Positions 42,930 through 51,430 of a stretch of 64,000 nucleotides of DNA are shown here, piece after piece (within the stretch, counting starts at the first letter, position 1; every line of letters starts with the position of its first letter). This stretch comes from Actinoallomurus spadix (GTDB lineage: Bacteria > Actinomycetota > Actinomycetes > Streptosporangiales > Streptosporangiaceae). The stretch spans positions 1-64,000 of the forward strand of contig NZ_JAMXMX010000011.1 of the NCBI RefSeq assembly GCF_024055725.1, given 5' to 3'. Made by a program: the position numbers and the translations under genes. The notes beneath the pieces were generated by a model. That model made no database searches. It was not told the DNA's origin and saw only the letters and a list, made by a program, of their open reading frames with translations.

Positions 42930-43757
42930 TCAGCGGATGAGGGAGATCACCAGGGTCGCGACGCCGGCCGCCGCATAGAGGCCGATGGCGGCGGCGACCG
43001 TCCGGTACCGGCGCTCCGGCGGCCGGCCCAGCGCCGTCAGCAACACCGCGAGGGCGGGGAGCACGACGACCGCGTGCAGGGTGAGGCCGTGCACCCACTT
43101 CAGCGATCCGGCCGTGTCGTACGCCTCCTGCCGGTGGCCGGAGCGGATCAGCACCTCCCCCTTGGCGATCATGGCCGCTCCGGTCGCCATGCCTGCGAGC
43201 AGCAGCCCGAACCCCGCCCGCAGCGCCAGCCGCAGGTCCGCCGGGCCGCGCGTCCTCCCCCGGAAGGCCGTGATCGCCAGGGCGCCGAGCACGACGATGA
43301 GGACCGCGCCGCCGAACGCCAGGCTCATGGCGATCACCGTGTTCAGCGGCGTCTCGGTGTTGAAGTGCGACGGGACGTGTCTCCAAGCCTGCACCGTGAT
43401 GCCGGCGACCTCGAGCACGCAGTCGGCCGCGAAGACGCCGAGGAGCCACGCCCGTGCGCGCGGGCTCAGCAGCAGGTGGGACGCGACCCAGGTGATCGAG
43501 ATCAGCGTCAGCCCGAACGACAGGCCGAACGTCGTCGGCTTGCGCCAGGACACCGGCCCCTCCCACGGTCCGCCTTGTACCAGGAACACCCCGAAGTGGA
43601 AGATCCCCGACACCATCAGCGCGGCGCCGATGAGGTGGCAGAGGCGCTCGATCCGCCGGCGACCCGCCCAGTGGGCGCGGACCCGGCCGAGGATCGCACC
43701 GCTCGGAACCGCACCGGCCGGTCCGGTGCCCTGTGGGACGGTCGATGGGACTGACAT
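42930..43757 (-). CDS. Seven-helix membrane protein, hypothetical
   Basis: A 275-residue polytopic membrane protein with about seven hydrophobic helices (LCHLIGAALMVSGIFHFGVFLV; FGLSFGLTLISITWVASHLLL; VIAMSLAFGGAVLIVVLGALAITAF; and others). Conserved-looking polar points include WRKPTTFGLS and VQAWRHVPSHFNTETPLN, a pattern seen in an uncharacterised actinomycete family. ATG 43757 has GGAGAGGCG upstream. No partner gene indicates a role. Confidence 0.8.
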   Translation of the reverse strand: MSVPSTVPQGTGPAGAVPSGAILGRVRAHWAGRRRIERLCHLIGAALMVSGIFHFGVFLVQGGPWEGPVSWRKPTTFGLSFGLTLISITWVASHLLLSPRARAWLLGVFAADCVLEVAGITVQAWRHVPSHFNTETPLNTVIAMSLAFGGAVLIVVLGALAITAFRGRTRGPADLRLALRAGFGLLLAGMATGAAMIAKGEVLIRSGHRQEAYDTAGSLKWVHGLTLHAVVVLPALAVLLTALGRPPERRYRTVAAAIGLYAAAGVATLVISLIR

Positions 43758-43900
43758 GCGCTTCGCCTCTCCTTCGCTCCCCGAAGGATGGCCGGGCGGT
43801 CCCGGGCGGGGCGTCGAGCCGGCGGAGGCAGTACCGCTGCGCCACGTGGTGCAGGCCACCGGCGCGCCGGCTACTCCGAGCGGAGTACGGGCCCGCCGGG

Positions 43901-44572
43901 TCAGCCGCCGGGTGCCTTGGCGGGGCCGGCCCAGATGCCGCGGACGTGGCGCAGGTGGTGGCGCATCAGCGTCTGGGCGCCCTCGACGTCGCCGCGCGCG
44001 ATGACGTCGAGCAGGGTCAGGTGCTCGCGCGCCGAGGGCAGCAACTCGCCGCGTTCGGCGAGCCTGGGCACGCCGTACAGGCGTGAGCGGTGCCGCAGTT
44101 CGCGGACCACCTCGACCAGCTGCGCGTTGCCGGCCAGGGCGAGCAGCTCCAGGTGGAAGGTCTGGTCGGCCTCGATGTAGGCGAGGATGTCGCGGCGTTC
44201 CGCGGCGGCCACGATGGCCTCCGCCATCGGGCGCAGCCTCTCGACCCCGTCGGGTGAGGCGGCGACCCGGCCGACGGTCGGCACCTCGATGAGCGCCCGC
44301 ACCTCGGTGATGTCGTCCAGGTCCCGGTCGGACAACTCGGTGACCCGGAACCCCTTGTTCCGGACGACGGTGACCAGGCCCTCCTTCACCAGGTCCAGCA
44401 TCGCCTCGCGAACGGGAGTGGGCGAGACGCCGAACCGCTCGGCCAGCGCGGGCGCGGAGTAGACGACGCCGGGACGCATCTCCCCGGCGACGAGCGAGGC
44501 ACGCAGCGCCTGCGCGATCTGGTCGCGGACGTTCTGCCGCACGCCCAGTGACGGCAGGTTCAGCTCGTTCAT
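43901..44572 (-). CDS. GntR/FadR-type regulator (FCD)
   Basis: A 223-residue GntR protein. The winged helix covers about residues 12-75 (SAPALAERFGVSPTPVREAMLDLVKEGLVTVVRNKGF); the FCD ligand domain follows with its metal-binding pattern (D-x3-H in EADQTFHLELLAL, later HLTLLDVIARGD and MRHHLRHV). ATG 44572 has GGAGGAGAGG upstream. It lies at the end of the hydroxyproline region on the same strand and is the best candidate for binding the GTGACATTTYAC sites at 51287 and 54184; this is inference. Confidence 0.9.
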   Translation of the reverse strand: MNELNLPSLGVRQNVRDQIAQALRASLVAGEMRPGVVYSAPALAERFGVSPTPVREAMLDLVKEGLVTVVRNKGFRVTELSDRDLDDITEVRALIEVPTVGRVAASPDGVERLRPMAEAIVAAAERRDILAYIEADQTFHLELLALAGNAQLVEVVRELRHRSRLYGVPRLAERGELLPSAREHLTLLDVIARGDVEGAQTLMRHHLRHVRGIWAGPAKAPGG

Positions 44573-44723
44573 GCCCGTCCTCTCCTCCGGCCTCGGAGAA
44601 CGATCCTCCCAGGGGACACCGATGCCTCATGCAGGGGCTCGGCGTGTCACCACGGGTATCGCCGCACCCCCCGCCCCGGTCGTGACCGGCTCCGGTGAGC
44701 CGGCCACGACGCGTGGAGCCGGA

Positions 44724-45434
44724 TCAGGCGACACCGCCGAGGTAGGCCTCGACGACGCGGGAGTCGGCGGCCAGGTCCGCCGCCGGGCCATCGAGCACAC
44801 AGCGGCCGTTCTCGATGACGTAGCCCCGGTTGGCGATCTTGAGCGCGGCCTTGGCGTTCTGCTCGACGAGCAGGACGGCGGTGCCGGCCTCGTTGATGTC
44901 GCGGATGACGTCCATGACCGCCGCGACGATCAGCGGCGCCAGGCCCATCGACGGCTCGTCGAGCATCAGCAGCCGGGGGCCGGCGACGAGCGCCCGGCCG
45001 ATGGCGAGCATCTGCTGCTCGCCGCCGGACAGGGTGCCGCCCTGCTGCGCGCGCCGTTCGGCGAGCTTCGGCAGCAGGGTGTACGCCCGGTCGACACGGC
45101 GGGCCAGCTCCTTGGCGTCGCGTACGAGGTAGCCGCCGAGAAGGAGGTTCTCGTGCACCGTCAGGGTGCTGAAGATCCGCCGTCCCTCCGGGACGTGGAC
45201 CAGGCCGCGCCCGACGATCTTCGGCGGCGGCTCGCGGGTGATGTCGTCGCCCTCGTACGTGATCCGCCCGGCCCCGGCCCGTACCAGCCCGGACACGGCC
45301 GACAGCGTCGTCGTCTTGCCGGCGCCGTTGTTGCCGAGCAGCGCGACGATCTCACCCTCGCCCACGGTGAGCGACAGCCCGCGCAGGGCCTGAACGCCGC
45401 CGTAGCCCACCTCCAGGTCACTCACCTCGAGCAC
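44724..45434 (-). CDS. livF: Branched-chain-type ABC transporter ATPase LivF
   Basis: A 236-residue ABC ATPase of the LivF type. Walker A is GNNGAGKTT, signature LSGGEQQMLAIGRAL, Walker B LLMLDEPSMGL; the C-terminus RGYVIENGRCVLDGPAADL is typical. It energises uptake with LivG. GTG 45434 has GGAGG upstream and overlaps livG by 17 bases. In this context the substrate is probably hydroxyproline or a related amino acid. Confidence 0.93.
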   Translation of the reverse strand: MLEVSDLEVGYGGVQALRGLSLTVGEGEIVALLGNNGAGKTTTLSAVSGLVRAGAGRITYEGDDITREPPPKIVGRGLVHVPEGRRIFSTLTVHENLLLGGYLVRDAKELARRVDRAYTLLPKLAERRAQQGGTLSGGEQQMLAIGRALVAGPRLLMLDEPSMGLAPLIVAAVMDVIRDINEAGTAVLLVEQNAKAALKIANRGYVIENGRCVLDGPAADLAADSRVVEAYLGGVA

Positions 45435-46227
45435 CGCCGACCTCCTCTCTGGCCGCCTCGACCTCCGCCTCGTCGGCGTCCCGCCCGAGGTACGCCTCGA
45501 TCACCGCCGGATCGCCGCGGACCTGCTCGGGCGGGCCGTCGGCGATCTCCCTGCCGAAGTTGAGCACGACGACCCGGTCGGAGACCTCCATGACCAGGCC
45601 CATGTCGTGCTCGATCAGCGCGATGGCGATGCCGAGGTCGCGGATCCGCCGGATCAGGTCGAGCAGCTCGGCCTTCTCACCGTGGTTGAGGCCGGCCGCG
45701 GGCTCGTCGAGCAGCAGCAGCTTCGGGCGGCGGGCCAGCGCGCGGGCGATCTCCACCCGGCGCTGCTCACCGTACGGCAGGTTCCGTACGAGGCCGGCCC
45801 GGTCGCCGCGGAGGCCGACGAAGTCGAGCCACTTGTTCGCCTCCTCGGTGCCCTCGCGCTCGCTGCGGCGGTACCGCGGCGTGTGCAGCAGCGCATCGAC
45901 GACCCGCTGGCGCAGCCACAGGTGCGTGCCGGCCCGCACGTTGTCCAGCACCGACATCTCGCCGAACACCCGCAGGTTCTGGAACGTGCGCGAGACGCCC
46001 CGCGCGGCGATCAGCGAGGGCCGCCGCCCGGTCACGTCCGCGCCGTCGATCCGGATCCGGCCCGCCGTGGGCTTGTAGAACCCGGTGACGCAGTTGAACG
46101 CCGACGTCTTGCCCGCGCCGTTCGGGCCGATCACCGAGACGATCTCACCCGCGCCGACGCCGAACGACAGCCCGTCCACGGCCAGCACGCCGCCGAAGGA
46201 CAGCCGAAGGTCCTCGACTTCCAGCAT
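45418..46227 (-). CDS. livG: Branched-chain-type ABC transporter ATPase LivG
   Basis: A 269-residue ABC ATPase: Walker A GPNGAGKTS, signature LPYGEQRRVEIARAL, Walker B LLLLDEPAAGLN, and the LivG-specific SRTFQNLRVFGEMSVLDNV. ATG 46227 overlaps the livM stop by one base. The frame is open far upstream, but the family alignment starts at MLEVEDLRLSFGG. Its acidic tail (EAEVEAAREEVGG) extends beyond the usual end. Confidence 0.93.
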   Translation of the reverse strand: MLEVEDLRLSFGGVLAVDGLSFGVGAGEIVSVIGPNGAGKTSAFNCVTGFYKPTAGRIRIDGADVTGRRPSLIAARGVSRTFQNLRVFGEMSVLDNVRAGTHLWLRQRVVDALLHTPRYRRSEREGTEEANKWLDFVGLRGDRAGLVRNLPYGEQRRVEIARALARRPKLLLLDEPAAGLNHGEKAELLDLIRRIRDLGIAIALIEHDMGLVMEVSDRVVVLNFGREIADGPPEQVRGDPAVIEAYLGRDADEAEVEAAREEVGGARGE

Positions 46228-47207
46228 CACCGCTCCCTCGATCGATGCGGCCACAGGCCCTGCGGCCGGGCGATCATCACAATGATCAGCAGCACGCCGA
46301 AGGCGAAGAACCGGTAGTCGGCCAGGCCGCGCAGCACCTCCGGCAGCAGGCTGATCACGATCGCGCCGAGCACCACGCCGGGCGTGGAGCCCATGCCGCC
46401 GAGCACGACCGCCATCAGCACGAGCGCCGACTGCAGGAACGTGAAGCTGGCCGGTGAGATCGCCGACAGCTGCGCCGCGAACAGCACACCGGCCAGGCCG
46501 CCCCAGACCGCGCCCGCGATGTAGGCGGCCAGCTTCACCTTGTACGTGTTGATGCCCATCGCCTCGGCGGCGTCCTCGTCCTCGCGGACGAACCGCCACG
46601 CCCGGCCGAGCCGGGACCGGCCGAGCCGCGCCGCGAGCAGCACGGCGACGGCGACGATGAGCAGCACCGCGTAGTAGAAGACGACCTGGCTGGACGTCGC
46701 GTCGCCGAACAGGCCGGGGATGCCGTAGATGCCGGACGGGCCGCCGGTGATGCTCAGGTTGTTCGCGGTGATCCGGATGATCTCCCCGAAACCGAGCGTC
46801 ACGATCGCCAGGTAGTCGCTGCGCAGCCGGAGCGTCGGCCCGCCGATGATGACGCCCGCGAGCACCGTCACGACGATGACCGCCGGGACCGTCGCCAGCA
46901 GCGGGATCTTCAGCTCGGTGGACAGCACGCCGCTGGTGTAGGCGCCGACCGCGAAGAACGCGGCGTACCCCAGGTCGAGCAGGCCGCAGTAGCCGACGAC
47001 GATGTTCAGCCCCACGGCGAGCATCACGAAGACGACCGCGCTGGTCATCACGTCCATCGCGTACGGCGTGGCGATGACGAACGGCGCGAGCAGCCCGATC
47101 GCCAGGCCCGCCCAGCCGAGATGCCGGCTCTCCAGGAACCGCGTGACGAACGTCGGGCCCCGGCCCTTCACCGGCTTCACCGGCGGGTCCTGCACCGTGT
47201 CGCTCAT
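46227..47207 (-). CDS. livM: Branched-chain-type ABC permease LivM
   Basis: A 326-residue inner-membrane permease with about 9-10 helices. Family segments are GLNIVVGYCGLLDLGYAAFFAVGAY, LRLRSDYLAIVTLGFGEIIRI, and the EAA-like loop EDEDAAEAMGINTYKVKLAAY. The N-terminal 30 residues are polar and cytoplasmic. ATG 47207 overlaps the livH stop by 4 bases (ATGA). Confidence 0.93.
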   Translation of the reverse strand: MSDTVQDPPVKPVKGRGPTFVTRFLESRHLGWAGLAIGLLAPFVIATPYAMDVMTSAVVFVMLAVGLNIVVGYCGLLDLGYAAFFAVGAYTSGVLSTELKIPLLATVPAVIVVTVLAGVIIGGPTLRLRSDYLAIVTLGFGEIIRITANNLSITGGPSGIYGIPGLFGDATSSQVVFYYAVLLIVAVAVLLAARLGRSRLGRAWRFVREDEDAAEAMGINTYKVKLAAYIAGAVWGGLAGVLFAAQLSAISPASFTFLQSALVLMAVVLGGMGSTPGVVLGAIVISLLPEVLRGLADYRFFAFGVLLIIVMIARPQGLWPHRSRER

Positions 47208-48097
47208 ACGCGCTCCGTGACGCGTTCGCCGAGCAGGCCGGTGGGCCGCACGGTCAGGAACAGGATGAGGAAGGCGAACGCGAAGACGTCGCGCCACTGC
47301 CCGCCGACGAAATGCGTCCCGAACGACTCGAGCAGGCCGAGCAGCAGACCGCCGAGCATCGTGCCCGGGATGTTGCCGATCCCGCCGATGACCGCCGCGG
47401 TGAACGCCTTGAGCCCGATGATGAAGCCCATCAGGAAGTCGATCTTCCCGTAGTAGCCGCCGGCCATGACACCCGCCGCCCCGGCGAGCGCCGAGCCGAT
47501 GAAGAACGTCCGGGAGATCACCTTGTCGACGTCGATGCCCATGAGCAGGCACGCCTTCGGATCCTGGGCGATGGCCCGCATGGCGCGGCCCTGCCGGGTC
47601 CGGGTGATCAGAAGGTTCAGCGCGACCATGAGGACGATGGAGACCGCCATCAGGGCGAGCTGCTGCCAGGTGATCAGCGCACCGAGGACGTGCAGCGCAG
47701 TCCCGTCGAGCCGGACCTGATAGACCTTCGGGTTCGGCCCGGCGACGATGCGGGTGCCGTACTCCAGGGCGAACGACGCGCCGACCGCGGTGATCAGCAG
47801 CGACAGCCGGGGCGCGCCGCGCAGCGGCCGGTAGGCGACCCGCTCGATGACGACGCCGGACAGGCCGGTCGCCACCATCGTGAGGATCAGCACGACGAAC
47901 AGGGCGACGAGCGAGGAGGACCTCACCAGCCCGCCCATCGCCCCGAGCATCGCGAAGCCGCTGAACGCGCCGAGCATGTACAGGTCGCCGTGGGCGAAGT
48001 TGAGCAGCTTGATGATGCCGTACACCATGCTGTAGCCCAGTGCGACCAAGGCGTAGAACGAGCCGACGAACAGGCCGTTCCAGATCAGCTGTGACAT
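47204..48097 (-). CDS. livH: Branched-chain-type ABC permease LivH
   Basis: A 297-residue permease with about eight helices: GLFVGSFYALVALGYSMVYG, LLNFAHGDLYMLGAFSGF, the EAA loop RAIAQDPKACLLMGIDVDKV, and GGIGNIPGTMLGGLLLGL. It pairs with LivM to form the membrane channel. ATG 48097 follows the livK stop by 10 bp. Confidence 0.93.
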   Translation of the reverse strand: MSQLIWNGLFVGSFYALVALGYSMVYGIIKLLNFAHGDLYMLGAFSGFAMLGAMGGLVRSSSLVALFVVLILTMVATGLSGVVIERVAYRPLRGAPRLSLLITAVGASFALEYGTRIVAGPNPKVYQVRLDGTALHVLGALITWQQLALMAVSIVLMVALNLLITRTRQGRAMRAIAQDPKACLLMGIDVDKVISRTFFIGSALAGAAGVMAGGYYGKIDFLMGFIIGLKAFTAAVIGGIGNIPGTMLGGLLLGLLESFGTHFVGGQWRDVFAFAFLILFLTVRPTGLLGERVTERV

Positions 48098-48107
48098 GGG
48101 CAGGGGC

Positions 48108-49262
48108 CTACTTCAGCGCGTCCTGGAGCACGAACTTGCCGTTCTTGACGACCAGGATCACGAAGCCGCCGCTGGTGAGCGTGTGCCGGTCGGTGAACTT
48201 CAGCGGGCCGGAGAACAGCTGCAGCCCGTTGATGCCCTCCAGCGCCGTGACGAGCTTGTCGCCGTCGGTACCGCCGGCCTTCTTGATGGCCTCGGCCGCG
48301 GCCCGGACGGCGTCGTAGGACTGGGTGGAGTACGGCCCGGGGTCGGCGCCGAACTTCTGCTTGTAGGTGGCGATCCAGTTCTCCGCGCCCTGGATGGTGT
48401 CCGGGGTCTGGGTCATCGTGGCGTACGCGCCCTCGCCGGCGCTCCCACCGGCGATCTTGACGAGCTTGGCGTCCACCGAGCCGTCGGCGACCATGAACTT
48501 CCCCTTGTACCCGGCCTGGCGGAGCTGCCGCAGGATCAGGCCGCCCTCCTGGTAGTAGCCGGTCCAGTAGACGAAGTCCGGCTTCGACCGCAGCAGGTTG
48601 GTGACGTTCGCCGAGTAGTCGCTCTCACCCGGGTTCACCGCGTCCAGCGCCGCCTTGTCGGGACCGCCGGGCTTGTCGAGTTCGGCGGCGGTGCGCACCG
48701 CGATGTCCTTGGAGTAGGACGTGTTGTCGTGCAGGAGCGCGACCTTCTTCGCCCCGCTCTTGGTCATCCAGGTCATCGCGGCGACGGCCTGCTGGTCGCC
48801 GGTGCCGTTGACGAAGAACACGTGCTTGAGCTTCTGGTCGACCAGCTCCGTCGAGTTGGCCGCCGGGATGATCATCGGGATCTTGCGGCGGTCGAAGACG
48901 GGCAGCGTGGGAAGGGTCGCGCCCGAGCAGTACCCGCCGACCGACACGGCGACGCCCGCGGCGACCAGCTTGTTCGCGGCGGCGACCGCCGTCTTCGGAT
49001 CGCAGGCGTCGTCCTCGGCGCGCAGTTGCAGCTTGCGGCCGTTCACCCCGCCCTTCGCGTTGATCTCGTCGATCGCCATCTGGGCGCCGTTCTTCATGTA
49101 CGGACCGATGTCGGCGCTGCTGCCGGACAGGGGGATGTCCATCCCGAGCAGGATGGGGCCCTTGTCCTTCTTGCTGTCGCCGCCGAGCACGCCCTGGCCA
49201 CAGGCCGAGGCGGTCAGAGCGGTCGCCGCCAGCGCGACGCCGAGCGCTGCTTTCCTCATCAT
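48108..49262 (-). CDS. livK: Substrate-binding lipoprotein LivK
   Basis: A 384-residue periplasmic-binding-type lipoprotein. Signal peptide with lipobox LTASAC (Cys at about residue 21). The fold is leucine-binding-like: ILLGMDIPLSGSSADIGPYMKNGAQMAIDEINAKGG at the start of the mature part, LTL-type Ser/Thr pocket, and YAxQSYDAVRA-like PYSTQSYDAVRAAAEAI. It delivers substrate to LivHM; neighbouring genes suggest a hydroxyproline-type ligand. ATG 49262 (MM start) has GGAGA upstream. A strong terminator hairpin separates it from the epimerase gene, so liv genes probably have their own promoter. Confidence 0.92.
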   Translation of the reverse strand: MMRKAALGVALAATALTASACGQGVLGGDSKKDKGPILLGMDIPLSGSSADIGPYMKNGAQMAIDEINAKGGVNGRKLQLRAEDDACDPKTAVAAANKLVAAGVAVSVGGYCSGATLPTLPVFDRRKIPMIIPAANSTELVDQKLKHVFFVNGTGDQQAVAAMTWMTKSGAKKVALLHDNTSYSKDIAVRTAAELDKPGGPDKAALDAVNPGESDYSANVTNLLRSKPDFVYWTGYYQEGGLILRQLRQAGYKGKFMVADGSVDAKLVKIAGGSAGEGAYATMTQTPDTIQGAENWIATYKQKFGADPGPYSTQSYDAVRAAAEAIKKAGGTDGDKLVTALEGINGLQLFSGPLKFTDRHTLTSGGFVILVVKNGKFVLQDALK

Positions 49263-49302
49263 TGGGGATCTCCGATGCGTGAGCGACGGGTAGGGGGAGA
49301 TG

Positions 49303-49329
49303 GCGGCGCGGCCGGGACGGCCGCGCCGC
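49303..49329 (-). terminator. Strong terminator hairpin before livK
   Basis: Perfect 11-bp arms GCGGCGCGGCC (49303-49313) and GGCCGCGCCGC (49319-49329) around a 5-base loop. On the minus strand it follows the epimerase gene and precedes livK. Confidence 0.75.
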
Positions 49330-49371
49330 GTCGGACGGTCGGGTTCGGGAGGGGGTCTCAGGAGCGAGGGG

Positions 49372-50376
49372 TCAGAGGAGGAACCCCTCGGGGAAGGGAT
49401 CGTCGGGGTCGAGGAGGTACTGCGCCGTGCCGGTCACCCAGGCCCGGCCGGTGATGGCGGGCACGATCGCGGGCCGCGAGCCGCCGACGGTCGTCTCCTC
49501 GGCGATCCGGCCGATGAACCGGCTGCCGATGAACGACTCGTTGACGAACTCCGCGCCCGGGGCCAGTTCGCCGCGCGCGTGCAGCTGGGCGAGCCGGGCG
49601 GAGGTGCCGGTGCCGCACGGCGAGCGATCGAACCACCCCGGGTGGATCGCCATCGCGTGCCGGGAGTGCTTGGCGTCCGAGCCGGGCGCGACGAACTGCA
49701 CGTGATGGCAGCCCGCGATGTCGGGGTTCTCCGGGTGCACGGGGCGGCGCTGCTCGTTGATCGCCGCCATCGTCGCCAGGCCGGCGGTGAGGATGTCGTT
49801 CTTGCGGTCCCGGTCGAACGGCAGCCCGACCCGCTCGATCGGCAGGATCGCGTAGAAGTTGCCGCCGTAGGCCATGTCGTACGTGACGGGCCCGATGCCC
49901 GGCACGTCGACGGTCTGGTCGAGGGCGTCGGCGAACGACGGGACGTTCCGGATCGTCACGCTCCTCGCCGCGCCGCCGCGCACCTCCACCTCGGCGACGA
50001 CGAGCCCGGCGGGCGTGTCCAGCCGGATCGTGGTGACCGGCTCGGCGACCTCGACCATCCCGGTCTCGACCAGCACGGTGGCGACCCCGATCGTGCCGTG
50101 CCCGCACATCGGCAGGCAGCCGGACACCTCGATGTACAGCACGCCGTAGTCGGCGTCCGGCCGGGTCGGCGGCTGAAGGATGGCGCCGCTCATCGACGCG
50201 TGCCCGCGCGGCTCGTACATCAGCAGCGTGCGGATGTGGTCGAGGTGCTCCATGAAGTACGCGCGCCGCTCGAACATCGTCGCGCCGGGGATGACGCCGA
50301 CGCCGCCGGTGACGACGCGGGTCGGCATCCCCTCGGTGTGCGAGTCCACGGCGTGGAACACATGCTTGCTACGCAT
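49372..50376 (-). CDS. 4-Hydroxyproline 2-epimerase
   Basis: A 334-residue member of the proline racemase family. Both catalytic cysteines are present: Cys91 in MCGHGTIG and Cys254 in RSPCGTGTSA; the CxHG/two-Cys arrangement indicates racemase/epimerase rather than the dehydratase branch, where one Cys is Thr. It would convert trans-4-hydroxy-L-proline to cis-4-hydroxy-D-proline. ATG 50376 overlaps the upstream deaminase gene by 8 bases. Neighbouring dehydrogenase and deaminase genes support the pathway call. Confidence 0.9.
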   Translation of the reverse strand: MRSKHVFHAVDSHTEGMPTRVVTGGVGVIPGATMFERRAYFMEHLDHIRTLLMYEPRGHASMSGAILQPPTRPDADYGVLYIEVSGCLPMCGHGTIGVATVLVETGMVEVAEPVTTIRLDTPAGLVVAEVEVRGGAARSVTIRNVPSFADALDQTVDVPGIGPVTYDMAYGGNFYAILPIERVGLPFDRDRKNDILTAGLATMAAINEQRRPVHPENPDIAGCHHVQFVAPGSDAKHSRHAMAIHPGWFDRSPCGTGTSARLAQLHARGELAPGAEFVNESFIGSRFIGRIAEETTVGGSRPAIVPAITGRAWVTGTAQYLLDPDDPFPEGFLL

Positions 50377-51265
50377 TGCTCTCCAGGTGCGCGGCGGCCT
50401 CCGTGGCGGCCCGCACGGTCGCGGCCTGCTCCTCGGTCAGCGGGAGGCGGGGCGGGCGGCAGGGACCGCCGTACCCTCCCATGACGTCCATCGACAGCTT
50501 GATCGCCTGGACGAACTCCGTCCGGGAGTCCCAGCGCAGCAGCGGGTGCAGCGCGCGGTACAGCGGCAGCGCCCGTTCCAGGTCGCCCGCGACGGCCGCC
50601 CGGTACAGCGCGACGCTCGCCTTCGGCAGGGCGTTGGGGTACCCGGCGACCCAGCCCTTCGCGCCGGCGATGGCCAGCTCCAGCGTCACGTCGTCCGCGC
50701 CGATCAGCAGGTCCAGCTCGGGGGCCAGCTCGGCGATCCGGTAGGCGCGCCGCACGTCGCCGCTGAACTCCTTGACCGCGACAATGTGCCCGGCCTCGTG
50801 CAGGCGGGCCAGGAGCTCCGGGGTCAGGTCCACCTTCGTGTCGTACGGGTTGTTGTACGCGACGATCGGCATGCCCGCCTTGGCGACCTCGGCGTAGTGG
50901 GCCTCGACGATCCGGTCGTCCGCGCGGTAGGCGTTGGGCGGGAGCAGGAGGACCGCGGCCGCGCCCGCCTCGGCGGCCTGCTCGGCCCAGCGCCGCGAGT
51001 CGGCGGAGCCGTACGCCGCGACACCCGGGACGACCCGGTCGCCGCCGATCGCCTCGACGGCGGTCCGCACGACCCGCGCCCGCTCCTCAGGGGTGAGGTT
51101 CTGGTACTCGCCGAGCGAGCCGTTGGGGCACACGCCGTCGCAGCCGGCGTCGACCAGCGCGCGGACGTGCTCGGCGTAGCGGTCGAAGTCGACCGACAGG
51201 TCCTCGCGCAACGGCAGCGCGGTGGCGACGAGGACGCCGTGCCAGGGCTTACGGGGGACACTCAT
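50369..51265 (-). CDS. DapA-family 1-pyrroline-4-hydroxy-2-carboxylate deaminase
   Basis: A 298-residue DHDPS-like aldolase-fold enzyme: GCDGVCPNGSLGEYQNLTPEER, the catalytic Tyr in AYNNPYDTKVD, and the Schiff-base Lys in IVAVKEFSGDVRRA. In hydroxyproline gene sets this branch deaminates pyrroline-hydroxycarboxylate to alpha-ketoglutarate semialdehyde. ATG 51265 has AGGGAG upstream; the frame beyond it crosses the operator. It is co-transcribed with the epimerase gene. Confidence 0.85.
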   Translation of the reverse strand: MSVPRKPWHGVLVATALPLREDLSVDFDRYAEHVRALVDAGCDGVCPNGSLGEYQNLTPEERARVVRTAVEAIGGDRVVPGVAAYGSADSRRWAEQAAEAGAAAVLLLPPNAYRADDRIVEAHYAEVAKAGMPIVAYNNPYDTKVDLTPELLARLHEAGHIVAVKEFSGDVRRAYRIAELAPELDLLIGADDVTLELAIAGAKGWVAGYPNALPKASVALYRAAVAGDLERALPLYRALHPLLRWDSRTEFVQAIKLSMDVMGGYGGPCRPPRLPLTEEQAATVRAATEAAAHLESNA

Positions 51266-51286
51266 GCGGTACTCCCTTAATGCGAT

Positions 51287-51298
51287 GTGACATTTCAC
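51287..51298 (-). promoter_or_regulatory. Operator GTGACATTTCAC, copy 1
   Basis: GTGA-CATT-TCAC is a perfect palindrome 22 bases upstream of the deaminase start. A near-identical site occurs at 54184-54195 before the dehydrogenase operon, suggesting one regulator for both. Confidence 0.65.
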
Positions 51299-51430
51299 GT
51301 TGGACCGAGCGGGGCCGTCAAGATCTCGCAGGACTCGTGATACGTCCGTTATGCCGGTTTGACCGGACGGTTTCCGAGACGCAGCGGCCGGACGCGGCCC
51401 TCCCATCCGGCGCCGTTCGCCGTGCTCACG